Source of the DNA: Paulinella micropora
Lineage: Eukaryota; Cercozoa; Imbricatea; Euglyphida; Paulinellidae
Length of the DNA: 64,000 nt
Assembly (NCBI GenBank): GCA_019918135.1
Contig: WBZZ01001278.1
Coordinates: 1-64,000, forward strand
Reading direction: 5' to 3'
In this document: piece by piece, positions 1 through 16,330 of the stretch
How positions within the stretch are numbered: position 1 is the stretch's first letter
Layout of the letters: every line of letters starts with the position of its first letter
Program-made: the position numbers and the translations under genes
Notes under the pieces: generated by a model
What the model saw: only the letters and a program-made list of their open reading frames with translations
The model's database searches: none
Told to the model about the DNA's origin: nothing

Positions 1-1090
1 ACAGTTACAGTAATTGTCACGTTGTTAGTTCACAGACCATCACCGACATCAGTTACAATAGTTCATACCATCAGAGGGGCAAAAGACGTCCATTTCCGTA
101 ATTCGACCAGTCGCCCCAATCAAAATCGGAGAATTTTCGGGACAGACATTAGAAGAGAGAAAAGACAGACACATGACACAACAACAGTCAACAAAAGACA
201 TTCTGTTTGTTTGATACATCTCTCTCTATCTACACTGCAACAATATTACGTCGTAGGTGCCTCACATAGGTGCCTCACAGGCACACCAGCAGCTTGCGAA
301 GACGTCGCTTGAAGCTGCAGGAGGACTCAGCGGGCCCGACGTCCGCACATCAGCAGGTGGTCCATTACCACCAAGGACACTATCAGTCTTACGTTTTTAC
401 AGTAGCATAGATGTTAGCTAGACTCTAGTCCTTCCTTCCTTCATCTCGGATAGTGTTTAGGTAGGATCATAGGCTCGAGAGGTCGTGTGTACATATGTAG
501 TTGTATCTGTTGTGATGTGTCATCATTCGTTCGTCACAATTGAGTCTGTATTTTGACATTGTTACCAAAACGTTGTATTTTGACAGTTGTTACCAATACG
601 ATGTCGTGTTTTGCACGGTGGTTGCATTTGGTTGGCGATGTATGATTTGAGTGATATGTGTCTCTGGACATAACGTTTGTTGTGACATATGGTGACTTTG
701 TTTCAGTTCGTTTGTAGTCGTCACATACTAAGCGTAAGTGTGATTGGCCCGTGTAAGTCGTGTGATTTTTTTTGGTCGTGTGTTTGCAGTTAGTCAAAAA
801 CTAAGAGGCTAAATAGAAGAAAGCAGTGCAGCGAAACAGCCAGATTGCTGTAGCTAGACGAGAACAGCTTAGCAAGTCTTAGACAGTACTAGTAAGATTG
901 CAAGTCAGAAAGCGCAAGGTAGCTAGTCAGTTAGCTACACAGAACAGACGTCAGAAGTAGGAAGAAGTAGCGGTACAGAGATGGTGACAATAGAACAGTT
1001 CCAAAAAGCGAGAAACTTGTGCGTGGTTAGTGTGACAGCAGAACAACGGCAGCAGATGTACGCTAGGCAGGCAGGAAAGCCAAAGAGCCA
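1..1090. other. No gene recognised
   Basis: Only short open frames occur on either strand. None has a recognisable motif, a biased composition or splice signals I can defend. The stretch is of mixed composition with no tandem array. Confidence 0.5.
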
Positions 1091-1095
1091 ACAGC

Positions 1096-1235
1096 GACAG
1101 AAGTCAGCAGAGAAGGCAGTCGAAGTCAGAAGGCAGCCGAAGTCAGTCAGAAGACAGCCGAAGTCAGAAGACAGCCGAAGTCAGTCAGAAGACAGCCGAA
1201 GTCAGAAGGCAGTCGAAGTCAGCAGAAGACTAGCA
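1096..1235. repeat. Degenerate short tandem repeat (GAAGTCAG / AAGACAGCC)
   Basis: Variants of GAAGTCAG and AAGACAGCCGAAGTC follow each other about eight times with irregular spacing. The plus-strand frame across it encodes only Arg/Ser/Gln-rich low complexity, so I read it as a minisatellite rather than a gene. Confidence 0.6.
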
Positions 1236-1431
1236 CACAGTAGGCTAGCAGTCAGCAGCAGCAGACAGAGATGAAGAGAAAGAGTGAAAACGCATAGTCG
1301 TAGTAGACTAGCAGTAGCAGTTTACAGACTAGCAGACAGCGAAGAGTAGTCAACCGGTCAGGAGCCAACAGACTAGCTCACAGCAGAACAACAGACGTCA
1401 GAGTAGCAGACAGCTAGCTCACAGACAGATC

Positions 1432-1660
1432 TGCACTGTCAATCGGAAAACAGACAGCTTTGCACTGTCAATCGGAAATCAGACGGCTTTGCTCTGTCAA
1501 TTGGAAAACAGACAGCTGTGCTCTGTCAATCGGAAATCAGACAGCTTTGCACTGTCCATCGGAAATCAGACAGCTTTGCTCTGTCCATCGGAAATCAGAC
1601 AGCTTTGCTCTGTCAATCGGAAATCAGACAGCTTTGCACTGTCAATCAGAAACCAGACAG
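1432..1660. repeat. 29-bp tandem repeat, about eight copies
   Basis: A unit of about 29 bp, of the form CTTTGCACTGTCAATCGGAA followed by ATCAGACAG, recurs about eight times with point differences (CACTG/CTCTG, CAATC/CCATC). Two plus-strand frames stay open across it, but they encode only the repeat. No promoter or splice site points to a gene. Confidence 0.75.
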
Positions 1661-1903
1661 CTAGTCAGAAGACCGAATGAGGGCACGAGTCCCCAGGTAG
1701 ACAGCTGCAACAACAAAGTCAGAGAGCTCGATACACCGGTAGTCTTGACTAGGAGTCAGATTTTGATCGGTATAGAAACAAGACAGCTCGTCAGAAGACC
1801 GAATGAGGGCACGAGTCCCCAGGTAGACAGCTACAGCAACAGAAGTCGGAGAGCTCGATGCACCGGTAGTCTAGACTAGGAGTCAGATTTTGATCGGTAT
1901 AGA
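1651..1903. repeat. Tandem duplication, about 126 bp, two copies
   Basis: Two adjacent copies share a block containing AGACCGAATGAGGGCACGAG near their start and TTTTGATCGGTATAGAAAC near their end, with about five differences. It continues directly from the 29-bp array. Confidence 0.75.
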
Positions 1904-1998
1904 AACAGCGAGACAGCTTTGGACTGTCAGTCAGAAACGAGAAAGTTGGACTGTCATACACCGGTAGTCTCAGAGACTTTGATCGGTATCGCAGTCAA

Positions 1999-2170
1999 AC
2001 TTCAGGTCAGCTACCTAACGATCATAAGTGTTTCGGTACGGGGAGTTGACAGCAAACTTCAGGTCAGCTACCTAACGATCATAAGTGTTTCGGTACGGGG
2101 AGTTGACAGCGAACTTCAGGTCAGCTACCTAACGATCATAAGCGTTTCGGTACGGGGAGCTGACAGCGCA
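1999..2170. repeat. 57-bp tandem repeat, three copies
   Basis: Three nearly identical 57-bp units begin AACTTCAGGTCAGCTACCTA and end in GGGGAGTTGACAGC. Because 57 is a multiple of three, a plus-strand frame (1919-2206) stays open as three 19-residue repeats (KLQVSYLTIISVSVRG...). The frame has no start context or homologue I recognise, so coding is not claimed. Confidence 0.8.
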
Positions 2171-3150
2171 CGCAAGGGTAGGAGCCAAATTCTATGTAAC
2201 CCTTAAAGTTAATTCAGACCACATAATCACAAAACCACTGCACAGTCGTATGTTGTACACACATGTTGGGTCGTCATAAGCATACAATGTTTTACTCTGT
2301 TCGTCAACCACAACTGATAGCGTATGAGCTAGGGGGGTGGTACTAGGTTTAGCTAGGCAAAGCTTAAAACAGCTGCCACTAGACTTAGGACTTAACTAGA
2401 GTAGGTGCAGAGCGCAATCAGCACGCAGCCATGGGAAAAATAAGCGCATGCGGCGCATATCCCCATAAGCTTAAAGCTTTTAAATCTCAAAGCATAGTTG
2501 GAAGGCGAGTCTTTCAGATCAGTGTTTGGTTAGTGGCGGTTTGAATAAGGGAGTCCGGCTTAGAACCACAAGAGACGCCCCAAAGGCGATCACGTCCGGC
2601 TAGGTAGCCGCTAGGCATTAGCTCGTAGAAAGATGTAGTTGGACAGAGAGGACAATCTTATTCCTGTTGACCCCAACTCACAACGCGTTGACTAGACACT
2701 GTCGAGTAGGTTTGAAATCGACTTTTTCACTTGAGACTGGAAGGAGCACTAGGTAGGCTACGGGATTAAGGATAGTATTCCCCAAGTCAGAGAGTACACT
2801 GAAGGACAGTTAGTCAGTAGTGCTTAGAGCAAGACAAGGCAGCAACATAGGGCCAGCAAGCATAGAACCTCAATTGATCTTTCGTCTCCTTAGGACCCGC
2901 TTACTGATAAACACAAACAGTAGTGATATAATTAAGCATTATAGCTTGAGATGTCAGCGATTAACTTTCATAATCTTTTATGAATGTTAAGAGTGACAAA
3001 GTGTCACTGCACCTGAACTCGGCAGTAAGTAGGCGTCTAATAACGCGGTATAGCTACGGGAGTTATTGGCATATAACTCTGACTAGTTCACCAGTAGTTT
3101 TTCACCAACCTTAGTATCCCATATACATAAGGATGTGCGAAAATGGGGGG
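2171..3150. other. No gene recognised
   Basis: Unique-looking sequence with no open frame above about 60 codons that carries a motif, and no tandem array. Confidence 0.5.
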
Positions 3151-4135
3151 TGAGTGAGTAAGAGCAAATGTGCTATAAACATCAAGCAGCATGCAGCGAA
3201 TAGCGAGTACAAGCGAGCGTGCAACAGCGAGAAGCATAGCGAGCAAGCGAAGATAAATATGAGCGAAAGAGAAAGAACTGGCAGCAAGAGAACAATAGAC
3301 ACTACTACACTTAGACAGCATAAGACACAACAATGTAGATAGCCATATGGCAGGCATGTGTTGTACTGATGCGATGTATCTCATGCGATGATGATGCATG
3401 CGTCTAGTGATGAGTGTGAAGTTGTTTCACTTGTGATGCGATGTCATGGCGAGCGCGCCATTAGACAGTGCATGTTTGCTCATGTCTGTAGTAATGGTCT
3501 CGTAGTAGTGCGAGAAGCATGCGAGGGCGAGCGATAGCGTGTGTGAGCGCTAGTACAAGTGATAGTGGTATTGAGGGCGTAATGAGAACGAGTGTGAGCG
3601 CGAAGCTCGAGAGTTTCTCATTTCCAGTGACGTTGATCATTTAGAGTGAGTAAGAGCAAATGTGCTATAAACAACAAGCAGCATGCAGCGAATAGCGAGA
3701 ACAAGTGAGCGTGCAACAGCGAGAAGCATAACGAGCAAGCGAAGATAAATATGAGCGAAAGAGAAAGAACTGGCAGCAAGAGAACAATAGACACTACTAC
3801 ACTTAGACAGCATAAGACACAACAATGTAGATAGCCATATGGCAGGCATGTGTTGTACTGATGCAATGTATCTCATGCGATGATGATGCATGCGTCTAGT
3901 GATGAATGTGAAGTTGTTTCACTTGTGATGCGATGTCATGGCGAGCGCGCCATTAGACAGTGCATGTTTGCCCATGTATGTAGTAATGGCCTCGTAGTAG
4001 TGCGAGAAGCATGCGAGGGCGAGCGATAGCGTGTGTGAGCGCTAGTACAAGTGACAGTGGTAGTGAGGGCGTAATGAGAACGAGTGTGAGTGCGAAGCTC
4101 GAGAGTTTCTCATGTCCAGTGACGTTGGTCATTTA
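3151..4135. repeat. Direct tandem duplication, period 492 bp
   Basis: Two copies of about 480-490 bp lie head to tail, marked by GAGTAAGAGCAAATGTGCTA near 3156 and again near 3648. They agree over almost the whole length, with about a dozen substitutions, so the event is fairly recent. Antisense frames encode the same Leu/Ser-rich peptide in both copies. Those are shadows of the purine-rich plus strand (GCGAGAA, GCGAGC words), not a convincing protein. Confidence 0.85.
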
Positions 4136-4263
4136 TGCCATGTCCGTGGGTTTGAAGTGATTGGTGTATAAAGATCAGTGAGAAAAGTATTGCCAGAGAG
4201 TTTTAGGGAGGGCGAGAACTAGCAGTAGGGTGATCATAGAGGACTCATTCTATGAGACCAAGG

Positions 4264-4291
4264 GGTAGGGTAGGGTAGGGTAGGGTAGGGG
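4264..4291. repeat. Short interstitial (TAGGG)n tract
   Basis: About five perfect TAGGG pentamers stand in otherwise unique sequence. The unit resembles telomeric repeats of the TTAGGG family, but the tract is too short and internal to be a telomere. Confidence 0.7.
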
Positions 4292-5892
4292 CATGTTTCC
4301 GTCAATGAATGTAACTTGTAAGTGTTATATGTTTATATGGAACATATCTACATTGCGTTCTTAAGTAATTGTCGTAATCATAGTTTTGTGATTGATACTT
4401 ATAATCATAATGTTGCGATCAACTTTCATCTTGTCGCAATATACCAACTTGTTGATTTATAGCTTATATACTGCATTATGTTCGGCTTGTAAGCTTTATT
4501 GACTCGTTTTATCATTGTTTGTATTGCGTTTGTATGGTTCGTTGATTTAGATGTATTAAGCACATTTCAACATGTGTTGTTTCATTTTAATGGTCTGCAT
4601 ATATATAACATATTTGTTTGTAAATTGGTTGACCTCATCGTACGAGCCACTGAGACAGATTATATGTTTCATATTTTCGGTCTTTAATCATTCTTGGAAA
4701 TCCATATTTCACTTTGTTATTTCGGGGGGTGCGTCGCATCTGGCACAGTTCATATCACTTTATCATGTCACGTCTACCATAGGTCACATCCATTCATATA
4801 TTCCTGGAGTTAACGTGTTCCCTGGGAGATCCAACTGAAGGCTTTGACTTTAACACGCTAAGAGCGCCAACAGGCTCTGGGAATTCTGAATAGCATATTA
4901 GCAGGCATGTGGCTGGAATCTCAACCATGATTGAAGATGTAACTTGCAGAAATTCATTAAAATGGAATTGAATAGCAGGTTTTCATTGGCTACAACATCA
5001 GAACTATGTTGAGGCAGTGCTTCCGAACGTTAACAAAGACACTGTCATGGATGGCTACATGATTAAATCACACACTACATGAGCTTGTCATGTAGTACAT
5101 GATAAACACACCCAAAATGCATGAAAAAGCATCGGTTCCTAACACCTGACAGTATTCAGACGTGTTAAGTTGTAATTAGTGGCTTGAACGTTGCAACTCA
5201 ATAAACCGTGCACAATGTCAATTTTAATAAATTTTCAGCGCAAGCGCAGGCAAGGCAATCCTTCGGGATTGATCAAAGTCTGCTGTATCACGTTGAAGCT
5301 TGAAAACCGTCACCACAGGTGTAGCAATGTCAGTAAATTTGACCCACTTGAAGTTCCTCTACTGACCGGAAGGTTTTCAAGCACAACATGCTTTACGCCC
5401 AGTTGTCCATGGTTAAGTACTTTGTAAGGCACCACAGCCAAAACCTTCAACGAATCTATATCTACTTTGTAAGTCCAACTCCAAACCCTTGTCTACCCTA
5501 CACCACTCTCCCGTTTTAAGCCGAACAAACGAACCCGAAAGATTTTGCTGCGTTGTGCGTTCAGGCACTGGACACACGTAAACCTGCGCCCATGCAGTGC
5601 AGGACAAACTCCACAAATTCCCTGCACTTTTTGCCAACCAAACAGACGTCAACATTCCCTGCCTGTTGCAAGTGTTCCCTGCACACCATCCAACGTACAC
5701 ACATACACACACAACTACATTTAGAGTACGACGTATGCAGGTGCGCAGACTTAGTATCAGAATAAGACTTACGTGAACAATTTTTTCTCATCCTCTTGTA
5801 AGTTGCCCCAACCTCGTACCCGCAGCAGAGCACCCTTGGGAAACTTATCCAGGTTGAGCCTGTACCCACGCCTCTCCCTTCTCAAGTTGCCA
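4292..5892. other. No gene recognised; small open frames only
   Basis: AT-rich sequence. Antisense frames of about 100 codons at 5413-5869 contain a CA-rich stretch around 5697-5720 and no motif I recognise. They might be exons of the transposase fragment that follows, but no splice signal links them. Confidence 0.4.
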
Positions 5893-6477
5893 TTATCTTA
5901 GAGGCCAGGACCAACATGATAAGCTTCCGTTTGGTTTCGGTGGCAACACGTCTGCATTGCGTAAAGCAGAGTCCGCCGCAGCACTCAGAACGAAACGTGC
6001 CAGGGCCTCCTCCGCAGGGCCTACCAAACCGCACATTACCCGACCAAGTACGACTCTTCTGATCAGAGCAGCCAGGTGCGCCTCAATGTCCACACGCCGA
6101 CGGAGCATTTTCACAAGCCTTCCCATGAGCCTCTCCACACGAAAACACCAGTAAATAAACACGGGGCCAAATTCTTGTACTGACTCCACCCCATGGCGGA
6201 GGCGATGGAACTGCAATGGCCTGCAGGGCGGAGGCATAACTCTCTTGTGTAGGTATTCAAACCTGATCACAAGGTCGGCCTGGGCTTTCAAGGACTGCTT
6301 GTTGGGAGCCGGTGCCGCCAGCAGTCTGAAGACAGTGCATAAAGTCGCACAGTACTCCAGAAACTCGCCTGCCAGTAATCCCAGAAAGATCCACTCACCC
6401 TGCTGAGCCAAGACGTACCTAGTGCAAGTAGGCAGAAGCTGCAATTTTGTCATGTATTGCATGGTGTTACTATGCAT
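5893..6477 (-). pseudogene. CACTA/TNP2-like transposase, C-terminal fragment
   Basis: An open frame of 194 codons. The middle reads FHRLRHG...VQEFGP...YWCFRVERLMGRL followed by DIEAHLAAL. This is the arrangement in the C-terminal part of CACTA (TNP2/Plavaka-like) transposases: a His-rich helix, then a FGP...FPFERLNG-type block, then an IE motif. The catalytic DDE region, which would lie upstream on this strand above 6.5 kb, is missing, so the piece alone cannot be active. The start is not reliable: the first Met is within AT-rich sequence and the fragment probably begins at a truncation or splice point. Family assignment is from motif memory, not a search; it could be another transposon-derived domain. 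Confidence 0.45.
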
Positions 6478-6953
6478 TACATGCTTTTATCATGTATTAC
6501 ATGACTCTAACATCCAATTTCATGTGGTTGCGCAGCAGCGCGGACAGACTGATGCAATTCTACTGACCAGTCTTCTCCTGACATGCTGATCGGACTAGCA
6601 AACGGCACTGCTGTGCATGCGTGGCTCTAGATCGCATGTACTCCATCATGCTTCTGAGCGGGGCGGGGGCTCGGGCCTCGCTGGCAGTAGCTAATACAAA
6701 TCAAGATAGCGCACCCTGGCCACAACGTTGACTAAATGTTTTAATGTAAAAGACATTTTAAATATTTGAATATGTGATATATAGAATCGCGGACACCCTC
6801 AGCGCTCGCGGCGTTGAGGCTGCACATGTATATATATAAGAATAATCATATATGGAAATGTACATATATGTATATGTATGCGACAAACTTTTTTGAAAGA
6901 AACTTTTTTTCAATGACATGAGACACAATACGCACATTATTAAAGCCTGAATT
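6478..6953. other. Intergenic, no gene seen
   Basis: Separates the transposase fragment from the 3' end of the spliced minus-strand gene. It contains one truncated GCGCTCGCGGC repeat module (about 6800-6815) and a TATATG-rich patch. I see no AATAAA just downstream of the gene's stop. Confidence 0.5.
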
Positions 6954-12590
<5,637 letters not shown>

Positions 12591-12709
12591 CTAATAGTAT
12601 ATATGTAAACTCTGTATGTAGTACTAGGTATGTTCGTATCTATGTACATATATTGTCTATGTGACTGCCTATGTATGTAATGTAAAAGATACGGTTCTTA
12701 CCTTCTTCC

Positions 12710-13478
12710 TCAGGCTCTTGCTCTCATTTCTTGATTCTTTCCAGGTGGCTGCTGGAACTCTTGTTCGTTTCCCTTCGACCTAGATTGATGCAATATTATG
12801 CGCATGGCAGTGTAATACTATATATGTGTGCATGTATGTGTGCATGCTTGTATGTATATGTACTTGACCTCTTCTTCTTTCTTGCCTTTTTCTCGGTCGT
12901 GGTGTCGGGCATTTCTGCAGAAGAAGACAAAGAAGACGAAGAAGACGAAGAAGACGAAGAAGAAGACGAAGAAGAAGACGAAGAAGACGAAGAAGACAAA
13001 GAAGACGAAGAAGACGAAGAAGACGAAGAAGACGAAGAAGACGAAGAAGACGAAGAAGACGAAGAAGACGAAGACGAAGACGAAGAAGAAGAAGAAGAAG
13101 ACGAAGAAGACGAAGAAGACAAAGAAGACAAAGAAGACAAAGAAGACAAAGAAGACGAAGTCTTCGAAGACGAAGTCTTAGAAGACGGAGTCTTAGAAGA
13201 CATCTTCTTCTTTTTTGCATTTTTGTCGGTCGTGGTGTCGAGCGTTTTTGCAGAAGAAGACGAAGAAGAAGACGAAGAAGACGAAGAAGAAGACGAAGAA
13301 GAAGACGAAGAAGCAGACGAAGAAGACGAAGAAGACGGAGAAGACGAAGAAGACGAAGAAGACGAAGAAGACGAAGAAGACGAAGAAGACGAAGAAGACG
13401 AAGACGAAGTCTTAGAAGACTGTTTCTTAGGAGACGAAGTCTTAGAAGACGCTTTCTTAGGAAACGGTTTTGAATCCT

Positions 13479-13514
<36 letters not shown>

Positions 13515-13601
13515 TATAGATAGAGAGCGAGAAAGAGAAAAAGAGAGAAAAAGAGAGAAAGAGAGAAAAAGAGAGAAAAAGAGAGAGAAAGAGAGAGAAA
13601 G

Positions 13602-13632
<31 letters not shown>

Positions 13633-14103
13633 GAGATGGAGGAGGAGCGACCAGTGCAAAAGTGGGGATACTCAAAAGTTGTCTTTCTACACCATCAAGT
13701 TTGGCTTCTTCTTTCAGGGTGATAGCAACACTTGGTGGCACGTACTGCACAACTCGCCCAATTTGTTGACAGCTACCAGGTATTACCTCAGAAAGTGAGA
13801 AGAGAGAGAGAGAGAGAGAATGATATATGTATTGGTATGTATGCGTATGCGTGTATGTATGTATATGTACCTTGGTCACCGTCGCACTCAAGTTTGCGTA
13901 GCTGATCTCTGCCCATGGTCTTGATTGAGGCGCGCGGCCATAATCCGAAGGTTGCCCAAATGCTCCCCATTCGATCATATTGCGGACACACAGGCTGCCG
14001 CCAAGGAACCCATCGGTCACCGCCTTGGCGCCAACACCGAACCATTGCCAAGGTGAAGGAAGCTTCTTCAGGTAAATGTCGGCATTCGAAATGATTCGAT
14101 TTC
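12710..14103 (-). CDS. Spliced gene with poly-Ser C-terminal region, 5' end unknown
   Basis: Four exons with matching phases: 14103-13871, 13786-13652, 13476-12869 and 12779-12710, ending TGA. The first two encode ordinary globular-looking sequence (SNADIYLKKLPSPW, then NMIEWGAFGQPSDYGRAP, then VIPGSCQQIGRVVQYVPPS). I do not recognise the family. The third exon is two copies of a module KTSSS...(Ser)n...TTTxKxAxKKK: long Ser tracts written as TCTTCG/TCTTCT, with Lys clusters. Such Ser/Lys tails occur in nuclear and RNA-processing proteins; that is only suggestive. No start codon was found: the first exon begins in phase 1 after a good acceptor, so upstream exons lie above 14.1 kb. It may join the downstream gene if the TGA in the last exon is an error. 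Confidence 0.5.
12909..13420. repeat. (GAAGAC)n tandem repeat inside an exon
   Basis: Two blocks of GAAGAC/GAAGAA hexamer-like repeat. On the minus strand they are the Ser tracts of the spliced gene. On the plus strand an equally open frame (12731-13480) would give Asp/Glu tracts. I prefer the minus strand because it has flanking splice sites in phase. Confidence 0.8.
13477..13645. repeat. (GATA)n then (GAGAAA)n microsatellite intron
   Basis: The whole intron between exons 13786-13652 and 13476-12869 consists of tetranucleotide and purine repeat. Confidence 0.9.
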
Positions 14104-14268
14104 CTAATATTGTATGTTTACGCAGGTATGTAGCTGAGTATGCGACAAGTATGTCTGATGAATGGCTGCTTTTTACCCCTGAGCCACTCGGTGGCTTCTC
14201 CCCGTCGTAGGAGCCGATTGAATTGATATATGGTCGAGACTGGTCGACCTATAGGTGGCTTGGTATTA

Positions 14269-15330
14269 TTAGTTTATTAAAAGAATAGTCAGAAAAAGTC
14301 TCACACAACTCGCCAGTTCATTCATCACTTTACCTGGCGCACTCCACAGAAAGTCGTCAAGGTAGGCTAGCACCAGTATGCCCAAAAATCTCAGAAACGT
14401 AACCATAGGTCGGGTGGTTTTGTGAAACCAAAAAGGAGCATTCCTAAGTCCGAATGTCATAACATTCGAGGTGTAATATTTCCCTCTATGGAAAAAGCCC
14501 ATGAATTTTCTCGCACTCTCTGACATCCTTAGGGAGTAATATGCAAATGCTAAATCTGTCACAATCATTGAAAAATCCTCTCTTACTACCTTGTCTGAAT
14601 CTCTCTTCAGTGTCTCCAATCTGAACTGGTTGACCGCATTGAACTTGCCTAGATATCTCTTGTCGTGACATACCCTTGCCTTTCTCACGCCGAGCGGGTC
14701 TATCTCCACCTGCATCGGTTCGACCAACCATAGCCTTTCGGGCTCTTCTTCCTCAAAGTTACCTAATGCTACATTTCTGCGCACAAACTCATCAACCAGT
14801 TGCTCATTCGCAAAGTACGTTGGATGATTACGAAAAATTTCTTTTCAGGAATGTGTTGTCCTTCAAACCTAAAATCAAGCCCATACGCAATCCAGGAAAT
14901 GACAACACTTGAAGTCCCCATCGACTTCCAATAGCCAAGCTGTCTCCTTAGCCTATCAGGCCCGCCGATGTGTCTGCCCATGGGTTTCCTTTGTTGAGCT
15001 CGCTTCCTAACTTTATCATAGCATCAAGTGCCTGCCGCAGTGTCATGTCCCGATATAGATCAAGGCTTACCTGCGGTTGTCTAATCAGATTCTCAACGAA
15101 CTCGATTCTATCCTTAGCCTCTACTGTAATTGGTAGGCCCGGGCAAGACGAATAAGTGTGAAATTTTTGTTTGCAAAAACTGCACACCATGCCTTGCAGT
15201 TGATCATACCACACGCAGCGTTTAGGGAACTGGCCAAGTGACTGTCTTATCCTCTCCACCGGTTCATTAATACTGCCGTATTTCAGGCATATCAGCCCCT
15301 CGGTCCGGATAATATACTTCAGAAAAATTT
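14269..15330 (-). mobile_element. DIRS-like retrotransposon fragment: gag zinc knuckle and reverse transcriptase
   Basis: The gag frame (to 14948) carries CSFCKQKFHTYSSC, an exact CX2CX4HX4C zinc knuckle. It overlaps the next frame by about 30 nt, as gag and pol often do. The pol frame starts with the block typical of DIRS and related elements (W...G...F..GQHIP) and continues, after a one-base frame break at about 14832 near a T run, into the reverse transcriptase palm: VTDLAFAYYSLRM, then LRNAPFWFHKTTRP, then the active-site motif AYLDDF. It stops at TAA 14269 just after the palm, so RNase H and the recombinase are lacking. This is a truncated, probably dead copy. The DIRS assignment rests on the pre-RT block and the DIRS-type recombinase elsewhere in the window; a Ty3-like origin is less likely. 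Confidence 0.65.
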
Positions 15331-15629
15331 AATAATCTAACCCGGACTGTCAGCAGAATTGATATTAATGTATAAAATAATTCCAAGTTTGAAAAGAAAG
15401 ATCATCTACTACCTATGCTATCAACATTGGGAACATTGCATTATCCTGTGCGTCTTGCATAGGTACTGCATGTAGCATATTTACATGTTCTACTGACTAC
15501 TTATGCATGCATGCATGTATGTTTCTATGCATGTTTGTGTATAATTGTTTCCACGCATGCATTCATCTGTGTATGCATCTGTGTATGTACGTAATACTGA
15601 TTGTACGTTACATTGTAATATTGGGGTTA

Positions 15630-16330
15630 TAAAGTATGTATGTGTGCATGTATGTCTGTATGTATCTATCATTGTACATAATCACATTCTTTTTGTTCAC
15701 ATGCACATAAATATATATGTATTATTTTATGTAATTTTATGTATTTATAATTGTAAATTTGTATAACTGATGTCGTCATGTATGGATATATGAATATATG
15801 GATAGATGGAATAGATAGATTCACGGCGGATGATGCAGCGAAGTGCCGCGAAATGCCGCATGCACCGCCAACGTGGGCTTGTGCCTTAACAAGATCCCAC
15901 ATATGATTTATGACATGGATATATGCATACTAGCCTCATTCATTGATTGGATGCATGTAATACTTGGTGTGAAATGAAAAACATCTTATTTCTATGTATG
16001 TATGTGTCTGTATGTATCTATTATTATACACAATCGCATTCCTTGTGTTCACATGCATATAAATATATATATGTATTATTTTATGTAATTTTGTGTGTAT
16101 TTATAATTGGAAATTTGTATAACTGATGTTGTCATGTACGGATATATGAATATATGGATAGATACATGGAGCGATAGATAGATTCACGGCGGATGATGCC
16201 GCGAAATGCAGCGAGATGCGGCGAAGTGCCGCGAAATGCCGCATGCACCGCCAACGTGGGCTTGTGCCTCAACAAGATCTCACTTATGATTTATGACATG
16301 GACTCATTCATTGATTGGATGCATACAATA
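15630..16330. repeat. Direct duplication, period about 363 bp
   Basis: TCACGGCGGATGATGC occurs at 15821 and 16184, with matching flanks of about 150 bp before and after (a TTCACATGCA...ATAAATATATATG block upstream, AACGTGGGCTTGTGCC downstream). The second copy leads into the spliced plus-strand gene, so the duplication copied one of its introns and part of an exon. Confidence 0.8.

Noticed and set aside
3088-3891. Repeated antisense peptides of about 100 residues (SLIFIFACSLCFSLLHA)
   Set aside because: Identical because the DNA is duplicated; the strand is the complement of GCGAGAA purine repeats and no gene signal is present.
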